DNA from: Otatea glauca
Lineage: Eukaryota; Streptophyta; Magnoliopsida; Poales; Poaceae
Assembly (NCBI GenBank): GCA_036346275.1
Contig: JAYEVK010000192.1
Span: 87,153-151,152 of the forward strand
Direction: 5' to 3'
Length of the DNA stretch: 64,000 nt
Both the position numbers and the translations under genes were made by a program. This document shows, in pieces, positions 35,455 to 46,090 of this stretch. The stretch's first letter is position 1; every line of letters starts with the position of its first letter. The notes beneath the pieces were generated by a model, which did not search any database, was not told where the DNA came from, and was given only the letters and a program-made list of their open reading frames with translations.

Positions 35455-36630
35455 TACACATAAAACTTTTGAATGTGTTCAATGTTCCATGCGTTAGAAA
35501 GAATTCTACCATCTTCAAAAGCTAACTTTACTGATACAGGCCTTGTAATTGATACTACAGTATACGTGCCTTACCATTTGGAGGACAACTTGTTTAAGTT
35601 GGTCTGGTTCTGGATTAGCCTTAGGACTAGGTCCGCCACCTTAAGTGTTCTTGCATGAACTCTTCGATTGTAGTATCGCTTTAATCCATGTAGATAAGCA
35701 GTTGATTTGAATAATGCACGATCACACTTTTCTTCCAGTAGGTTAACATCGTCTTCACATTGCCCCTCTTGATCTACTTGGTCTTCAAGATCCATTCTTG
35801 TCAATCCTAAATGTATTTCATTGGGTAAAATTGCTTCTGCACCATAGACCAACATGAACGGTGTTTCTCTAGTGGCTCTACTAGTCGTGGTACGTAGAGC
35901 TCATAGGATTGAATAAAGCTCGTTCATCCAAGCTCTCGAGCGTATTTTAAGGCGATTGAACACTCTTTTCTTGATGTCTTGCATAATTTGTACATTTGCC
36001 CGTTCTACTGCACCATTGCTTTGTGGGTGAGCAACAGAAGCGAAACAGATTTTTGTTTCAATATTCTCACAGTAGTCTTGGAATAGAAAACTTATACATT
36101 GTGACCCATTATCAATAATGAGCTAACTGGGCACTCCAAATCTAGCGACAACATTTTTCATGAAGAATTTTTTCGCTGTTGTAGCCATTATACTAAGAAC
36201 TAGTTTAGCTTCTATCCACTTGGTGAATGTATCAATTGCCACAAGAGAAATTAGTACCCACCAGGTGCTTTTGGGAGTGGTCCTACGATATCTATCTCCA
36301 TGTCCCAGATGGCCATGATAAAGGTATAGTCTATGGGCTATTAGCAGGTTGATGAACTTGCCGAGCATGGAATTGACATTGTTCACATGTTTTCACAATT
36401 TGCATTGCGTCGTTTAAAGCAATAGGCCAATACTAACCTTACCTGAATGCTTTTCCAACTATTGATCTATAGGAAGAAAAGCCCCTATGTATGTCTTTAA
36501 GTAATTTAACCCTGGAGATCTGAGGGATGCATTGCATAAGAACACCATGTGATCCTTTCTTGTATAGTGATCCTTCGACCACTTTATACATGCATGCTCT
36601 TCGAATTAACCTATCCCTTTCATGTGAGCT
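35455..36630 (-). pseudogene. Tat-type integrase (broken)
   Basis: The minus-strand reading starts with the zinc-binding entry (about 36500-36440), then the core WVLISLVAIDTFTKWIEAK (about 36290-36210), FGVPS.LIIDNGSQCIS (about 36140-36090) and HPQSNGAVERANVQIM (about 36020-35975), giving the D, D and E positions. The YGAEAILPNEI and LVLRLIQNQTNLNKLSSKW segments (35855-35571) follow, and a decayed end similar to WNIEHLRRFY lies near 35480. A stop precedes LIIDNGS and others follow. It would insert the cDNA into the genome. Confidence 0.88.
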
Positions 36631-37519
36631 GTTAGGTAGTGTCCCTGATGAGAGATATGATAGCAATGGTTTTATCCACTCTACATCATGCTCGATGACC
36701 ACAACCTCTATAGTGGTTGAATTAGTTGTAATTGAGGGTTTTGTTAGGTATTCGAGAAATACACATGTTGGAATAGGTGTTCGTGCCATTTTGATAATTG
36801 GTCTGCTAAGGAGTTGTCCTTTCGCGGAATATGTTGGATTTTGAAGTCCTTGAAATGCTTTTCCAACTTCCTCACTTCTTCCAAGTAGTGAGCCATTATC
36901 TCATCGGACATCCTGCATTCCTTACTAACCTAGTTTATGACTAATTGTGAATCTTCCTTTGCCAAAAGCTGACAAACTACGAGGGATTTTGCTGCCCTAA
37001 GCCTAGCTAGATGGCCTTCATACTCTGACGTATTGTTTGTAATAGGAAATTGTATTTGGATTACATATTAGAGTTGATCACCTTGAGGTGTTAAGATTAG
37101 AAATCTAGCACCTGAACCCTTAAGTTCATGGGATCCATCAAAGAACAATGTCCAGTGGTCATCTGCCTTAGGATCATCTTGAGTGGTTTCCTCAATATTA
37201 GTCCATTCAGCCACAAAGTCAGCCAGTACTTAACTTTTGATTGTTATTAGGGCAACAAAATGGAGGTCGAATTCTCCAAGCTCTATTGCCCACCTGGCGA
37301 TACGACCAGTTACTTCTTGGTTATGTAAAACACTTCCAAGAGGAAAAGATGATGGTATCATGATCTTATGTGATTCAAAATAGTGTCTTGATTTTCGAGA
37401 TGTCATCAAAATAGCGTATAATAGCTTTTGGACCTCTAGGTAATGCTCCTTTGATCCATGTAAGACCTCGCTGATATAGTAGACTGGTCGTTGAGACCCA
37501 TCTCTTTTTGTAATTAAAA
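36631..37519 (-). pseudogene. Tat-type RNase H region, left part (broken)
   Basis: Minus-strand wording: LITKRDGSQRPVYYISEVL (about 37515-37460), YAILMTSRKSRHYFE, then the RNase H core TLFFDGSHELKGSGA (about 37150-37105) with the first catalytic Asp, ITNNTSEYEGHLARLRAAKS with the catalytic Glu (about 37060-37000), and IPRKDNSLADQLSK (about 36835-36795). The N-terminal neighbour lies at 40570 onward, on the far side of the inserted LTR element, and the frame joins at AV/LITKRDG after its removal. Confidence 0.87.
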
Positions 37520-37524
37520 CTGCA

Positions 37525-38061
37525 TGTCGACTTTTGTAGTCGGCAATAAATTTATGGGGCAGGCGCTAGATCTCAAACTCGATGGTCACACAAGACAAGG
37601 GATTATACAGGTTCAGGCTCTCGCGGAGGAGATAATACCCTAATCCTGTGTGCTGGAATTATCTGGATCTCTTGGGTTCGAAGATGCTCAAAGCGTAATA
37701 TGCTCTGGGCGATATGAGGAGTGCTATGCTCTATGACTTGATTGCTCTAGGCTTGGATCATCGGATCCCTATGTTGTTGCCCGCCCTCTCCCTTATATAA
37801 CGGGGATGGGGCGGCTTACAGAGTCCTGATCGGTTAAGAGATTTTGATCGGTTACAAGATTCTAGTTGGTTACATGATAGAGTTTACATCTTTATCTACC
37901 CTATTAACGACTCTGATTACAACCGTATCTATTATATCTAAATATAAGTTCAACTTCCTTTAGGATATGTCCCTCATGCATCGCAATGGGCCCGATGCGG
38001 GAGTATCTTCCGGCCTCCTATTGGGCTTGTCATGAGGGTACCCGGGTTCTTATATTCCACA
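37525..38061 (-). repeat. 3' LTR of the non-autonomous element
   Basis: 537 bp, starting TGTCGACTTTTGTAGTCGGC and ending TCTTATATTCCACA on the plus strand. A TATA-like TTATATAAGG lies on the minus strand at 37791-37800. The polypurine tract GGGGGCTAC is immediately to its right on the minus strand. Confidence 0.92.
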
Positions 38062-38985
38062 GTAGCCCCCGAGTCCTTTGCGATCGAGTTGCCGCCTTCC
38101 TGGTTGCAGCCCAATTGAGTCATGCTTCACGCCGAGTGCTTCCAGTTCTTGATGCAGCTTCCTGACTAGTTTTTCTTTACAGCCGAGTGCCCTGTTGTAG
38201 GCAAAGAGATCGTGAAGGACTCAATAGAGCTCCACGCGTTAAACTTTTCGAGTGGTTCCTAGCCCCATTATTGGAATTTTGGCAGTCGGCTCATCTTGGG
38301 ACATATCAGATCCCAAACGATATGCGTAAGTCAAAACGCTTTTCCGCTCAAGGCAAAATTCAGCCACGCTCCTTTAAATTCATTAAATCGCCGGTTCTTG
38401 ATGTCGTCGTTGAAGCGCTGGCTCACACACGTCGCATCCAAATTTAGTAGCCCCAAATCATGTATATGCGAACTTAGGCAATGTAAAACAATTCACTCGG
38501 ATGTGATGTCCGATCGTGTATATATAATTTTAGAGTTTTTACTCTTTTTCCTTATTGATTTTGAATTCATCCGAGTGGTTTGACTCTTTTGTTTAAGCAC
38601 TCTGCCCGACTAGTCTAGCCCCAAGCGCTGGGAGTCGGCTCATGGCTCTTTTCCGTGCACGTGTTTTGGGTGACTAAAGTTCGCTGCTCATGGGGTCGAG
38701 CTTCACAACTCGGAGTTATCGCACTCGGATTCACTTGCAATCGTTAAGCAAAAGAAGAAAAATACAACTCGAGAAAAGATGTGCATGCGCACACTATTAG
38801 GTAGCCCCGACTTCATCGCTTAGTTGTGGGTCAACTAAGTAGCAAGTCAAGAAAGTCAACAATTTTATTTATAATGACATAATTGAGTAAAAAGCGACTT
38901 AGCTGCTTTATGCTCCATATGTTGCTGAATGCCATCTTTGCTCGTGGTGCAGGCGTAGGCTTGTAGATGAGCTGTAGGCGGTGCT
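38062..38985. other. 3' untranslated part of the non-autonomous element
   Basis: About 920 bp between the polypurine tract and the minisatellite. It contains no credible ORF and no pol similarity. It includes several ACTCGG/CCGAGT-type short motifs (38140-38220, 38495, 38570, 38705-38725). I see no other structure. Confidence 0.5.
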
Positions 38986-39412
38986 TGGGGAGCAGGCATG
39001 GCTCGTGGCCGTGCGGAAGGTGGCGCTCGGGGCGCAGGCGTGGCTCGTGGACGTGCGGAAGGTGGCGCTCGGGGCGCGGCGTTGGCTCGTGGCCGTCGCG
39101 GAAGGTGGCGCCGGGCGCAGCGTTGGCTCGTGGCCGTGCGAAGGTGGCGCTTCGGCACTGGCGTGGCTCGTGGCCGTCGCGAAGGTGGCGCTTAGAAGCG
39201 CAGCGTAGGCTCGTGGCCGTGCGAAGGTGGCGCTCGGGGCGCAGGCATAGGCTCGTGGCCGTGCCGAAGGTGGCGCTCGAGGCGCAGGCGTAGGCTCGTG
39301 GCCATGCCAAAGGTGGCTCTCGGGGCGCAGGCGTGGCTCGTGGCCGTGCCGAAGGTGGTGCTCAGGGCGCAGGCGTGGCTCGTGGCCGTGCCGAAAGCCG
39401 TGTGGGAGCGCG
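38986..39412. repeat. 42-bp tandem repeat (about 10 copies)
   Basis: A GC-rich unit of 42 bp around GTGGCTCGTGGCCGTGC, GGAAGGTGGCGCTC and GGGGCGCAGGC is repeated about ten times, with small indels in some copies. Since 42 is divisible by three, both strands stay open through most of the array. On the minus strand it encodes the C-terminal tail of the element's ORF as a 14-residue repeat of the type PRAPPSARPRA. Confidence 0.9.
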
Positions 39413-39974
39413 ACTGCGCTTCACCTACCGACTTTTCCTGATTTTGCTGAATTGCGGCCGCCGTCACCATGGCCTTGATCTGGGCCACGATCGGGGCAGT
39501 CGGGCTATCCGATGCAATCATCGGGTCCAATTTGTCGAGAAGTGTCTTGGAGGCGACGACGTTCTGCATTGGCGTGTGGAAGACGGCTTGATCTCCCAAC
39601 CTGGATTGCAGGATGTCCTCGCGGACATTGCGGCCGCGAGATCGAAGCGATCGCACCTCCACCTCCTTACCCTTACGAAGACAATCTTCCCCCGCAGCTT
39701 CTTGTTCTTCTTGTTGGCGTTGGAGATCGGTCTTCTGCTCTTCTATCGCGAAGGCGCCACAACGATCGCAGCAATTCCTCACGACGCCGACTGGTTTGTC
39801 GGCCAAGTCAAAGTGACATACCTGAAATGAGTCAGCCTGATCTTTACCAGATAGGATCCGGTTAAATTCTAGGCGGACAACTTCTCCGCACGTATCTGCG
39901 ACGAAGTCCAGGCTCTCGAAGCGGAAAGCCTGGCCGGAGATGAAGGTGGCGGTGGTTCCGCCGATCGCTGCCAT
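39192..39974 (-). CDS. ORF of the non-autonomous LTR element, unknown function
   Basis: 260 codons from ATG 39974, only about 50 bases after the 5' LTR and primer site, which is the position of gag in autonomous elements. The first 60 residues are mixed (ATFISGQAFRFESLDFVADT), then a Cys-containing part NCCDRCGAFAIEEQ, a basic/acidic helical segment (QRQQEEQEAAGEDCLRKGKE), and a segment with LLDKLDPMIA and IVAQIKAMVTAAAIQQNQ. It ends in the 42-bp repeat tail (TATSHACA- and HLRHGHEP-type units). It matches no gag, protease or RT motif that I know. A one-base change in the array moves the rest of the tail to another frame (to 38831). It may be a divergent gag-like protein that helps the element package its RNA. 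Confidence 0.6.
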   Translation of the reverse strand: MAAIGGTTATFISGQAFRFESLDFVADTCGEVVRLEFNRILSGKDQADSFQVCHFDLADKPVGVVRNCCDRCGAFAIEEQKTDLQRQQEEQEAAGEDCLRKGKEVEVRSLRSRGRNVREDILQSRLGDQAVFHTPMQNVVASKTLLDKLDPMIASDSPTAPIVAQIKAMVTAAAIQQNQEKSVGEAQSRSHTAFGTATSHACALSTTFGTATSHACAPRATFGMATSLRLRLERHLRHGHEPMPAPRAPPSHGHEPTLRF

Positions 39975-40023
39975 CGAATCTATAGGAAAAGATTATAGCG
40001 CTTCCCCTACCTGGCGCGTCAAC

Positions 40024-40564
40024 TGTCGACTTTTGTAGTCGGCAATAAATTTATGGGGCAGGCGCTAGATCTCAAACTCGATGGTCACACAAGACAAGGG
40101 ATTATACAGGTTAAGGCTCTCGCGGAGGAGATAATGCCCTAATCCTGTGTGCTGGAATTATCTGGATCTCTTGGGTCCGAAGATGCTCAAAGCGTAATAT
40201 GCTCTGGGCGATATGAGGAGTGCTATGCTCTATGACTTGATTGCTCTAGGCTTGGACATCGGATCCCTATGTTGTTGCCTGCCCTCTCCCTTATATAGCG
40301 GGGGTGGGGCGGCTTACAGAGTCCTGATCGGTTAAGAGATTCTGATCGGTTACAAGATTCTAGTCGGTTACAGGATAGAGTTTACATCTTTATCTACCCT
40401 ATTAACGACTCTGATTACAACCGTATCTATTATATCTAAATATAAGTTCAACTTCCTTTAGGATATGCCCCCTTGCACACGGCAGCGGGGCCTGACGCGG
40501 GGAGTATCTTCTGGGCCTCCCTCTTGGGCCTGTCATGAGGGTACCCGGGTTCTTATATTCCACA
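40024..40564 (-). repeat. 5' LTR of the non-autonomous element
   Basis: 541 bp, same termini as the left LTR. A TATA-like CTATATAAGG lies on the minus strand at 40290-40299 and would start the element transcript toward lower coordinates. The primer-site sequence directly follows on the left (40001-40023). Confidence 0.92.
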
Positions 40565-40569
40565 CTGCA

Positions 40570-41707
40570 CTGACCACATTTGGCGTTGCAGCCAAGTAAA
40601 CTAAAAATGGTTCACCCAATTGAGGGGATACCAAAATTGGAGGGTTGTTAAGATAAGCTTTTATGTCTTCGAAGGCTTTATTGTCTTCTTTGGACCACTG
40701 AAATTTTGAAGGTTTGCAAATCACCTTAAAGAAAGGCAATCTACGTTCACCTGATTGTGATATGAATCGACTTAAAGCCACCATCTGACCAGTTAGAGCT
40801 TGGACCTCCCTAACATTGGTAGGTGGTCTCAATTGTTCAATGGAACCAATTTTCTCAGGATTGGCCTTAGTTCCGCATGAACAAACAAGGAAACCTAGCA
40901 GCTTGCTAGAAGAAACTTCGAAAGTACACTTTTCGGGATTTAATTATATTCCATGCTTATTCAAATTACAGAATGTTTCTTCCAAGTCTTTTAGATGGTC
41001 AGAAGTTTTATTGCTTTTTACGACTAAGTCATCTACATGGCTTCAAGGTTGTGCTGAAGCTATTGCATGAAGGTCTTCTGCATCAAATGTTTGTAAGTGG
41101 CCCTAGCGTTCTTTAGTCCAAACGGCATCTTTCTGTAGCAGTAGATACCGAATGGAGTGATGAAAGTAGTCTTATCCTCATCACTTCTTGCCATGCTAAT
41201 CTGATGGTAGCGAGAATAAGCATCAAGAAAATTCATCAGTTCACACCCCACAGTTGAATCAGCTAATTGATCAATGCGAGGTAAAGGAAAATCATCTTCA
41301 AGACAAACATTATTTAAACTAGTAAAGTCGACGTACATGCACCACTTACTATTGGATTTTTTGACCATTACTGGATTGGCAAGCCATTCCGGATGGTCAA
41401 TCTCACAAATGAAGCTTACATCAAATAGTTTGTCTAATTCTGCACGTATATCTTCCTGCCGATTGGGAGCAAAGCATCGTAGCTTTTGTTTAATTGATTT
41501 TTTATCATGCTGCCTGGCTAGCCTGTGCTCAACTACCTCTCTAGGGACACCAGGCATATCAGATGGCTTCCACACAAAGAAGTATGAGTGTTCCTGGAGG
41601 AAGGCAATGAGCGCAAGCTCCTATTCCTCATTAAGACCTGACCCGATCCCAATTATCTTGGACGGGTCATTTGGATCCAATGAGACCTTCTTTACTTCCT
41701 CGTTTGG
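40570..41707 (-). pseudogene. Tat-type reverse transcriptase, right part (broken)
   Basis: The minus strand reads the RT entry WKPSDMPGVPREVVEHRL (41570-41515), the fingers/palm ANPVMVKKSNSKWCMYVDF (about 41390-41330), FPLPRIDQLADSTVGC, FLDAYSRYHQISMARSDEDKT, FGIYCYRKMPFGLKNA, and then the catalytic YVDD region near 41040-41050, which is present in DNA but one base out of frame. The thumb continues to VQALTGQMVALSRFISQ (about 40810) and the connection to RNase H at 40570, where the CTGCA target site of the inserted element lies. Most of the left part is frameshifted, so the protein is dead. Confidence 0.9.
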
Positions 41708-42178
41708 CTAAGGAGTAGTCTTGAGTTTTTCTACTTTCCCTATTTTTTCCTCTAAAGTAAGCTCTTTTAGAGGTAACTGATCGACTAGATCAAAAGACTT
41801 ACGATCACACAAAAGCGAAGTAGCTTGGTCACCTTCGATGGTAATCATACCTTGTGGGCCTAGCATCTTGAGGCTTTGATAAGCATGGTGTGTAGCTACC
41901 ATAAATTTGGTTAAGGAAGGTATACCTATAATAGAATTATAAGAGGACTCAAAATCTACTACTTCAAACGTTATCAATTCTGTTCTAAAGTTAGTAGAAT
42001 TACCAAATGTTACTAGCAGGACTACTTGTACTAGAGGAGTGAGAGATGTGCCAGGTACGCTTCCAAAGAAAGGATTTGTGATAGTTTTTATCTTAGAGTG
42101 AGGTATTTGCATATTGTCTAAAGCATTGGCAAATAGCAAATCAAGCAAACTACCACCATTTATTAATACTCTACCCAC
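41708..42178 (-). pseudogene. Tat-type aspartic protease
   Basis: An open frame of 156 codons reading GRVLINGGSLLDLLFANALD, then FGSVPGTSLTPLVQVVL, ELITFEVVDFESSYNSIIGIPSL and FMVATHHAYQSLKM. It is the retropepsin-like domain between gag and RT in Tat elements. The active site is usually D-G-G but is N-G-G here, so the catalytic Asp has been changed and the enzyme would be inactive even though the frame is open. The fragment at 17520-17560 retains the DGG. Confidence 0.86.
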
Positions 42179-44511
42179 TTTACAATTACTAATTGTTAGT
42201 GAAACAACTAATGGGAGTTTTTGAGCAGCGAATGTACCTTCTGGACAGTCTTCCTTATTGAAGGTTAGAGATGTTCCTGACCACTTGGGGTATGCGGATT
42301 GACCGGAAGAAGTGGCAATATTATTACTTCTCTACAAGCCAACTTATATTGTCATTTGGATGAATAAGCAGCAGAGCCTCCAAATATAACGTTGACGTGG
42401 TTGTCAGGCTTTTGGTATGGCATCACTTGATCTTCATCGATGTTTTAGGCCAGTAGTGGTCCACTATCTTCCGGTGCAGTAGGCATTGGGCCTTTACCTG
42501 CATAAAAAATCATCCAATTTTTTCTGCCATGTGCGATAGTTTCGTAGGTCATGGCTAAGAGTATGCAAAGGACACCATCCCACATTGCCTCCAACCGCTG
42601 TTGGATTAGTAGGATCATGATAATTTACATGACCTATTGATTTCTTTTGGTCCCAAGGACCTCTTCCTTTGCAGTGGAGTGATCGTTGATCAATAGCTAC
42701 GACCTCTCTGGTGGGTATCTTAGATTTTTCCCTTCTTCTTAATCTTTCCTTTCACACGCTGGAAATTCTCATTTCTCTTGGACTTGCGCTCTTTAGAGTC
42801 CTCAAGTCCTAGTTGTGGGGGTAGTTCTCTCATCCACCATCTTGTTCCACTTCACTGCTTCATGAGCGTTGGAGTACCTATCCGTCATGTCAAAAAATTC
42901 TCACACATTTCGTGGCGGATTGATATTCAAATCCTCAGTGAAGCGTCGATATCTTACTGCCTGTTTGAAAGCGCGAATCACAGAATCATCAGTAATGTTA
43001 GGGATAGTATTCTAGACTTCTATAAACCACTTAACAAATAGGTGCAAATTTTCTGCAGGGGTTTGCCAGAGACGATGTAAATCATCCTCCTTCCCTGACT
43101 TTGTCTAACAGCTTTTGAATTTTTTTTGGAATGTGTCACACAGTATTTCCCAATTATAGATTGAGCCTTCAGGCTGGTTAAATAACCATGTCTGAGCAGA
43201 CCCTTTGAGAATAGTAGGTAAATAATTAGCCATTACCTTGTCATCGCCACCCACAGCCTGGATGGCGGTAGTGTAAATTTGAAGGAATTCTGATGGATTT
43301 TGATTTCCGTCAAAGCTCTCAAGGTTCCCTGGTTTAAAGTTTTCAGGCGAATTGGCCTCCCTAAAGCCAGGAGAAAAATCTTTGCAACCTGTATAGGGCC
43401 CTATATGTGTTCGGGTGTTAGGTCGAACATTATGACCAACAAGTGATCGCTGACGCCTTTAGTGACCTAGTGAGCAAACATCATAGTCTCCTTGTCCTAG
43501 ATAACCTGGATTACGACGTCTAGAGGACACATGTGTATGTCGTGAATTCGTTTGAGAGCATACAGTGTGGGAGTGGCTTTGAACTTCTTCTGCTGCATCC
43601 TCCAATTGCTGTGCAACAGAATACACAACAACCATTCCCTGAGCTGGGTCCATTCCTTCAGGATGATGGGCAAGCGCACTTGCAAGAATGCGAACATGCT
43701 GTGCAGGGGAGTTCTCTTGCGTAGAGATTGTTGAGATGTTTAAATCTCTTAATGTTTGCCATGGCACCATGGGCAGCGTCCGAAATAGTTGTTGTGCGGC
43801 CCTTTGGATGTACCTGGGTCACCGACGAGAAGATGTTATTGAGGCCATTGAATATGCGCCTATGCGGAGGTATGTATTTCTGCGTCTCGTAGGGCCTGTT
43901 CTTCCCATTGTTGCCTCTCCTGTTTCTCATGTTGTTGCCATTGTTGACGTTCCTGTTCCTCTTGTCCTTCCTGTGCCAGCCATTGTTCATTGGTCTCGAG
44001 ATTTCCTAGGGCCGAGGGTTGAACGTTACCAATGGCAGCGATCTGACGATCGCATGAGTAGGCTTAAGGAGAGAACAACCCATCATCGAAGGATGATGGG
44101 GTGTAATTAAGGCTTCTGGGAAGATCTTCTGAAGCTGCATGTGTCAAAACTTCATCATTGATGCAATTAGCAAAATCATCGTGGGGCGTTGATCCCCAGA
44201 GGCCATCCGAATTTGCTGCTAGAGATGGGACAGGTTCGGGAAAATATCTGTCCAATGGAGGGCTATTGGATGCAATCTTGTTCTAGCCGATGTTGGGCCA
44301 GTGGATACAGTGTCGGTGGGCATCCATGTTCCCTCGGTATTTTCATCGAGGGGATGATGTGCTTCATCTCCGACGATGACAAAGTCCTCTTGTATGAGAT
44401 CCTCGTAGTCGGCTGCATCGAGGAAGTTTTCCTTATTGAAGGTGCAGGAATTTGAGTCCATGAAATAGGAAACATTACTGTAAGTTGCCAAATTTGTCGA
44501 CGTGCTCCCCA
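42179..44511 (-). pseudogene. Tat-type gag (broken)
   Basis: Reading from the right: an N-terminal acidic part (ENFLDAADYEDLIQEDFVIV, 44430-44350), a basic RN-rich part KRNRNVNNGNNMRNRRGNN (about 43965-43910), then the Retrotrans_gag core VMANYLPTILKGSAQTWLF and PEGSIYNWEILCDTFQKKF (about 43240-43120), and the region before protease with NHVNVIFGGS-type wording (about 42410-42370). The frame changes several times. The protein would form the capsid. Confidence 0.85.
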
Positions 44512-44525
44512 CGGACGACGCCAAC
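44512..44525 (-). other. Primer binding site of Tat copy A
   Basis: The minus strand reads GTTGGCGTCGTCCG right after the LTR end CATCGACA, followed by TGGGGA. This is the TTGGCGCCGTC-type site seen in grass Tat elements, with one change. It fixes the LTR boundary at 44526. Confidence 0.8.
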
Positions 44526-44883
44526 TGTCGATGATTCGGACTCTCTTCCACAAACTAGACACTTAAAAATGAGAATAAGTAGGGATACTCTTTATTTATT
44601 GGCTTTCTTACAATGGAATGGAATTTATAGAAGAAGATCGAAATCTAAAATAGTGAGCCTTAATCTCTTTTCTTGTTTTTTTGTTACTTCTTGCCTAGAA
44701 ATGGCACGTAGGACATAAGAATTTATAATCATGAAATGGTAGGAGTTGTTGTCTGACTGCCGCCTCTTCATTTTTCTTCTAATTGTCTAGTATTTGACTG
44801 ATGCCTCTTTGCTTTTTTGCAATTATCGTATTCCACTGTAAAAACTGCCGTGTCTTTTTGTCTTAAATGATGTTTTTAATTAT
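44526..44883 (-). repeat. 5' LTR of Tat copy A (partial)
   Basis: It starts TGTCGATGATTCGG next to the primer site. The first 225 bp are shared with the fragment at 27275-27498. The outer end is lost because an LTR of the Tekay family begins at 44884. The AT-rich, short coding-free sequence fits an LTR. Confidence 0.8.
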
Positions 44884-46090
44884 TGTAACACCCCAAATTT
44901 TGCTTTTCTTGAAGTTGATTTGCATTTTATGCTTTTATGAATTTATTGGATTTTTCCTTATTATATTTGCATTTACTAAATAATTTATATTTGGTATATT
45001 GGTCCTTTGAGAAAAGTATTTATTTATTAAGAAAGTCAAAACAAAATTATATCAAAAATATTTTATTTATGTTTCTAAAGTCTCAAAATATTTTTGGAAG
45101 TTTTCCTGGGATTTATTTGAATGTATTTAATATTATGTCTATTGGCCTTTTGTGAAAACTAATTGAATATGATAAAACAAAAATAAAGTTTGGCTAAAAA
45201 TATTTCATTTGAGTTCTAAATGTGTTAAAGTATTTTCTGGATTTTTTTTTGGATTTTTATTGATATTTTTTGCTATTTAATTGGGTCATATTTATTTTTC
45301 TAAATTGTTTTATTCGAAAATGATGTTTTATATCGCTGCATAGTGCTTGGGCAGAAACTCCGCTTGGCTCAGCCCATTTGTTCGCGTCGTCGGCCAGCGC
45401 AGCCCGCTTAGCCGAAACCCTAGCCCATGAGCCATCGAATCAGATCCAATGCTTGTCGATTCTCCACGTCGCCCGCGTGCCCGAACCATCGATCCGCAGC
45501 CATGTGTGCGCCTGCGATTGCGCCACGTCGACTCCATCGGATCTCTCCGAATCTGCCGCGCCGTCGTAATCCCGCGATCCTCGGGATCGGTTTTTGTCCC
45601 GTGTGCGCTCATCGAGGCTGCTACTTAAGCGCCGCCATGCGTGTCGTGTAGCCCGAGGCAAGCCGCACCCGTAGCCCTAGCTTTTGTCGCCTATGCTGCC
45701 GCTGTTCGCATGTGCAAGATCGTTGGAGTAAGTCGAAGCCTCCACCGTTGTTTTTCACTAATTGCTCGCCGTCCGTTGAGTCCCCGCCGTCGCCGAGGCT
45801 GCCAGCTTGTTCGTCATGTCGAGTTGCGTCCGTGGCGGGTGAAAACGTCACCGGAGATCCTCTGGAGCGCCGTTGTGCTCTTCTTCTCCCTCGACTCCGA
45901 TGAAGAACGCCGTCGTGCCATCGTCGCCGCCCGAGAAGCGCCATCAACCATCGGATCTCAAGGTAGCCGCTAGATCGCGTCCACGCATCGCTCATCGGCT
46001 CTGCCACATCGCCCTCTTGCATCGCGCAATTGTTAACCGTCCGATCGGATCTATGCGCACCAGATCGCACTGGCGCCGTGAAGCTGTTGT
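44884..46090 (+). repeat. Truncated LTR, Tekay-family (copy 10)
   Basis: It starts TGTAACACCCC and follows the family through the AT-rich zone and the GC-rich middle to about 46090, where it is joined head-to-tail with the antisense integrase of a Tekay-type element. The remaining about 2 kb of the LTR are missing. The ORFs in 45330-45970 are in the LTR middle and are not genes. Confidence 0.82.

Larger units (their letters stand above)
37525..40564 (-). mobile_element. Non-autonomous LTR retrotransposon with 541/537-bp LTRs
   Basis: Two direct terminal repeats (37525-38061 and 40024-40564), each TG...CA, are flanked by perfect duplications CTGCA at 37520-37524 and 40565-40569. On the minus strand the right LTR is followed by GTTGACGCGCCAGGTAGGGG (primer-site region) and the left LTR is preceded by GGGGGCTAC (polypurine tract), so the element runs right to left. 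The 1962-bp internal region has no RT, integrase or protease. It must have moved with enzymes supplied by an autonomous Tat-like element. The two LTRs differ at roughly 25 positions by eye, more in the last 100 bp, so the insertion is not very recent. Confidence 0.93.
35450..44883 (-). mobile_element. Ty3/gypsy Tat-type retrotransposon (copy A)
   Basis: On the minus strand: partial 5' LTR (44526-44883), primer site, gag, protease, RT, RNase H, integrase, ending near 35460. The order and motifs are gypsy. There is no chromodomain, and the wording (IDGGS-type protease, WKPSDMPGVPREV entry to RT, WNIEH-type integrase end) is that of the grass Tat/RIRE2-like group. It is interrupted by a non-autonomous LTR element at 37525-40564. 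The 5' LTR is cut at 44884 by an LTR of the Tekay family, and the 3' LTR is not recognisable. Confidence 0.9.

Noticed and set aside
38967..39410. Plus-strand ORFs through the 42-bp array (up to 165 codons)
   Set aside because: The array unit is a multiple of three, so both strands are open. The minus-strand frame is connected to the element's start and primer site, while the plus frames have no start context.
38986..39412. Possible CRISPR-like array of repeats
   Set aside because: Units are contiguous with no unique spacers, and the DNA is plant nuclear, so it is a minisatellite.
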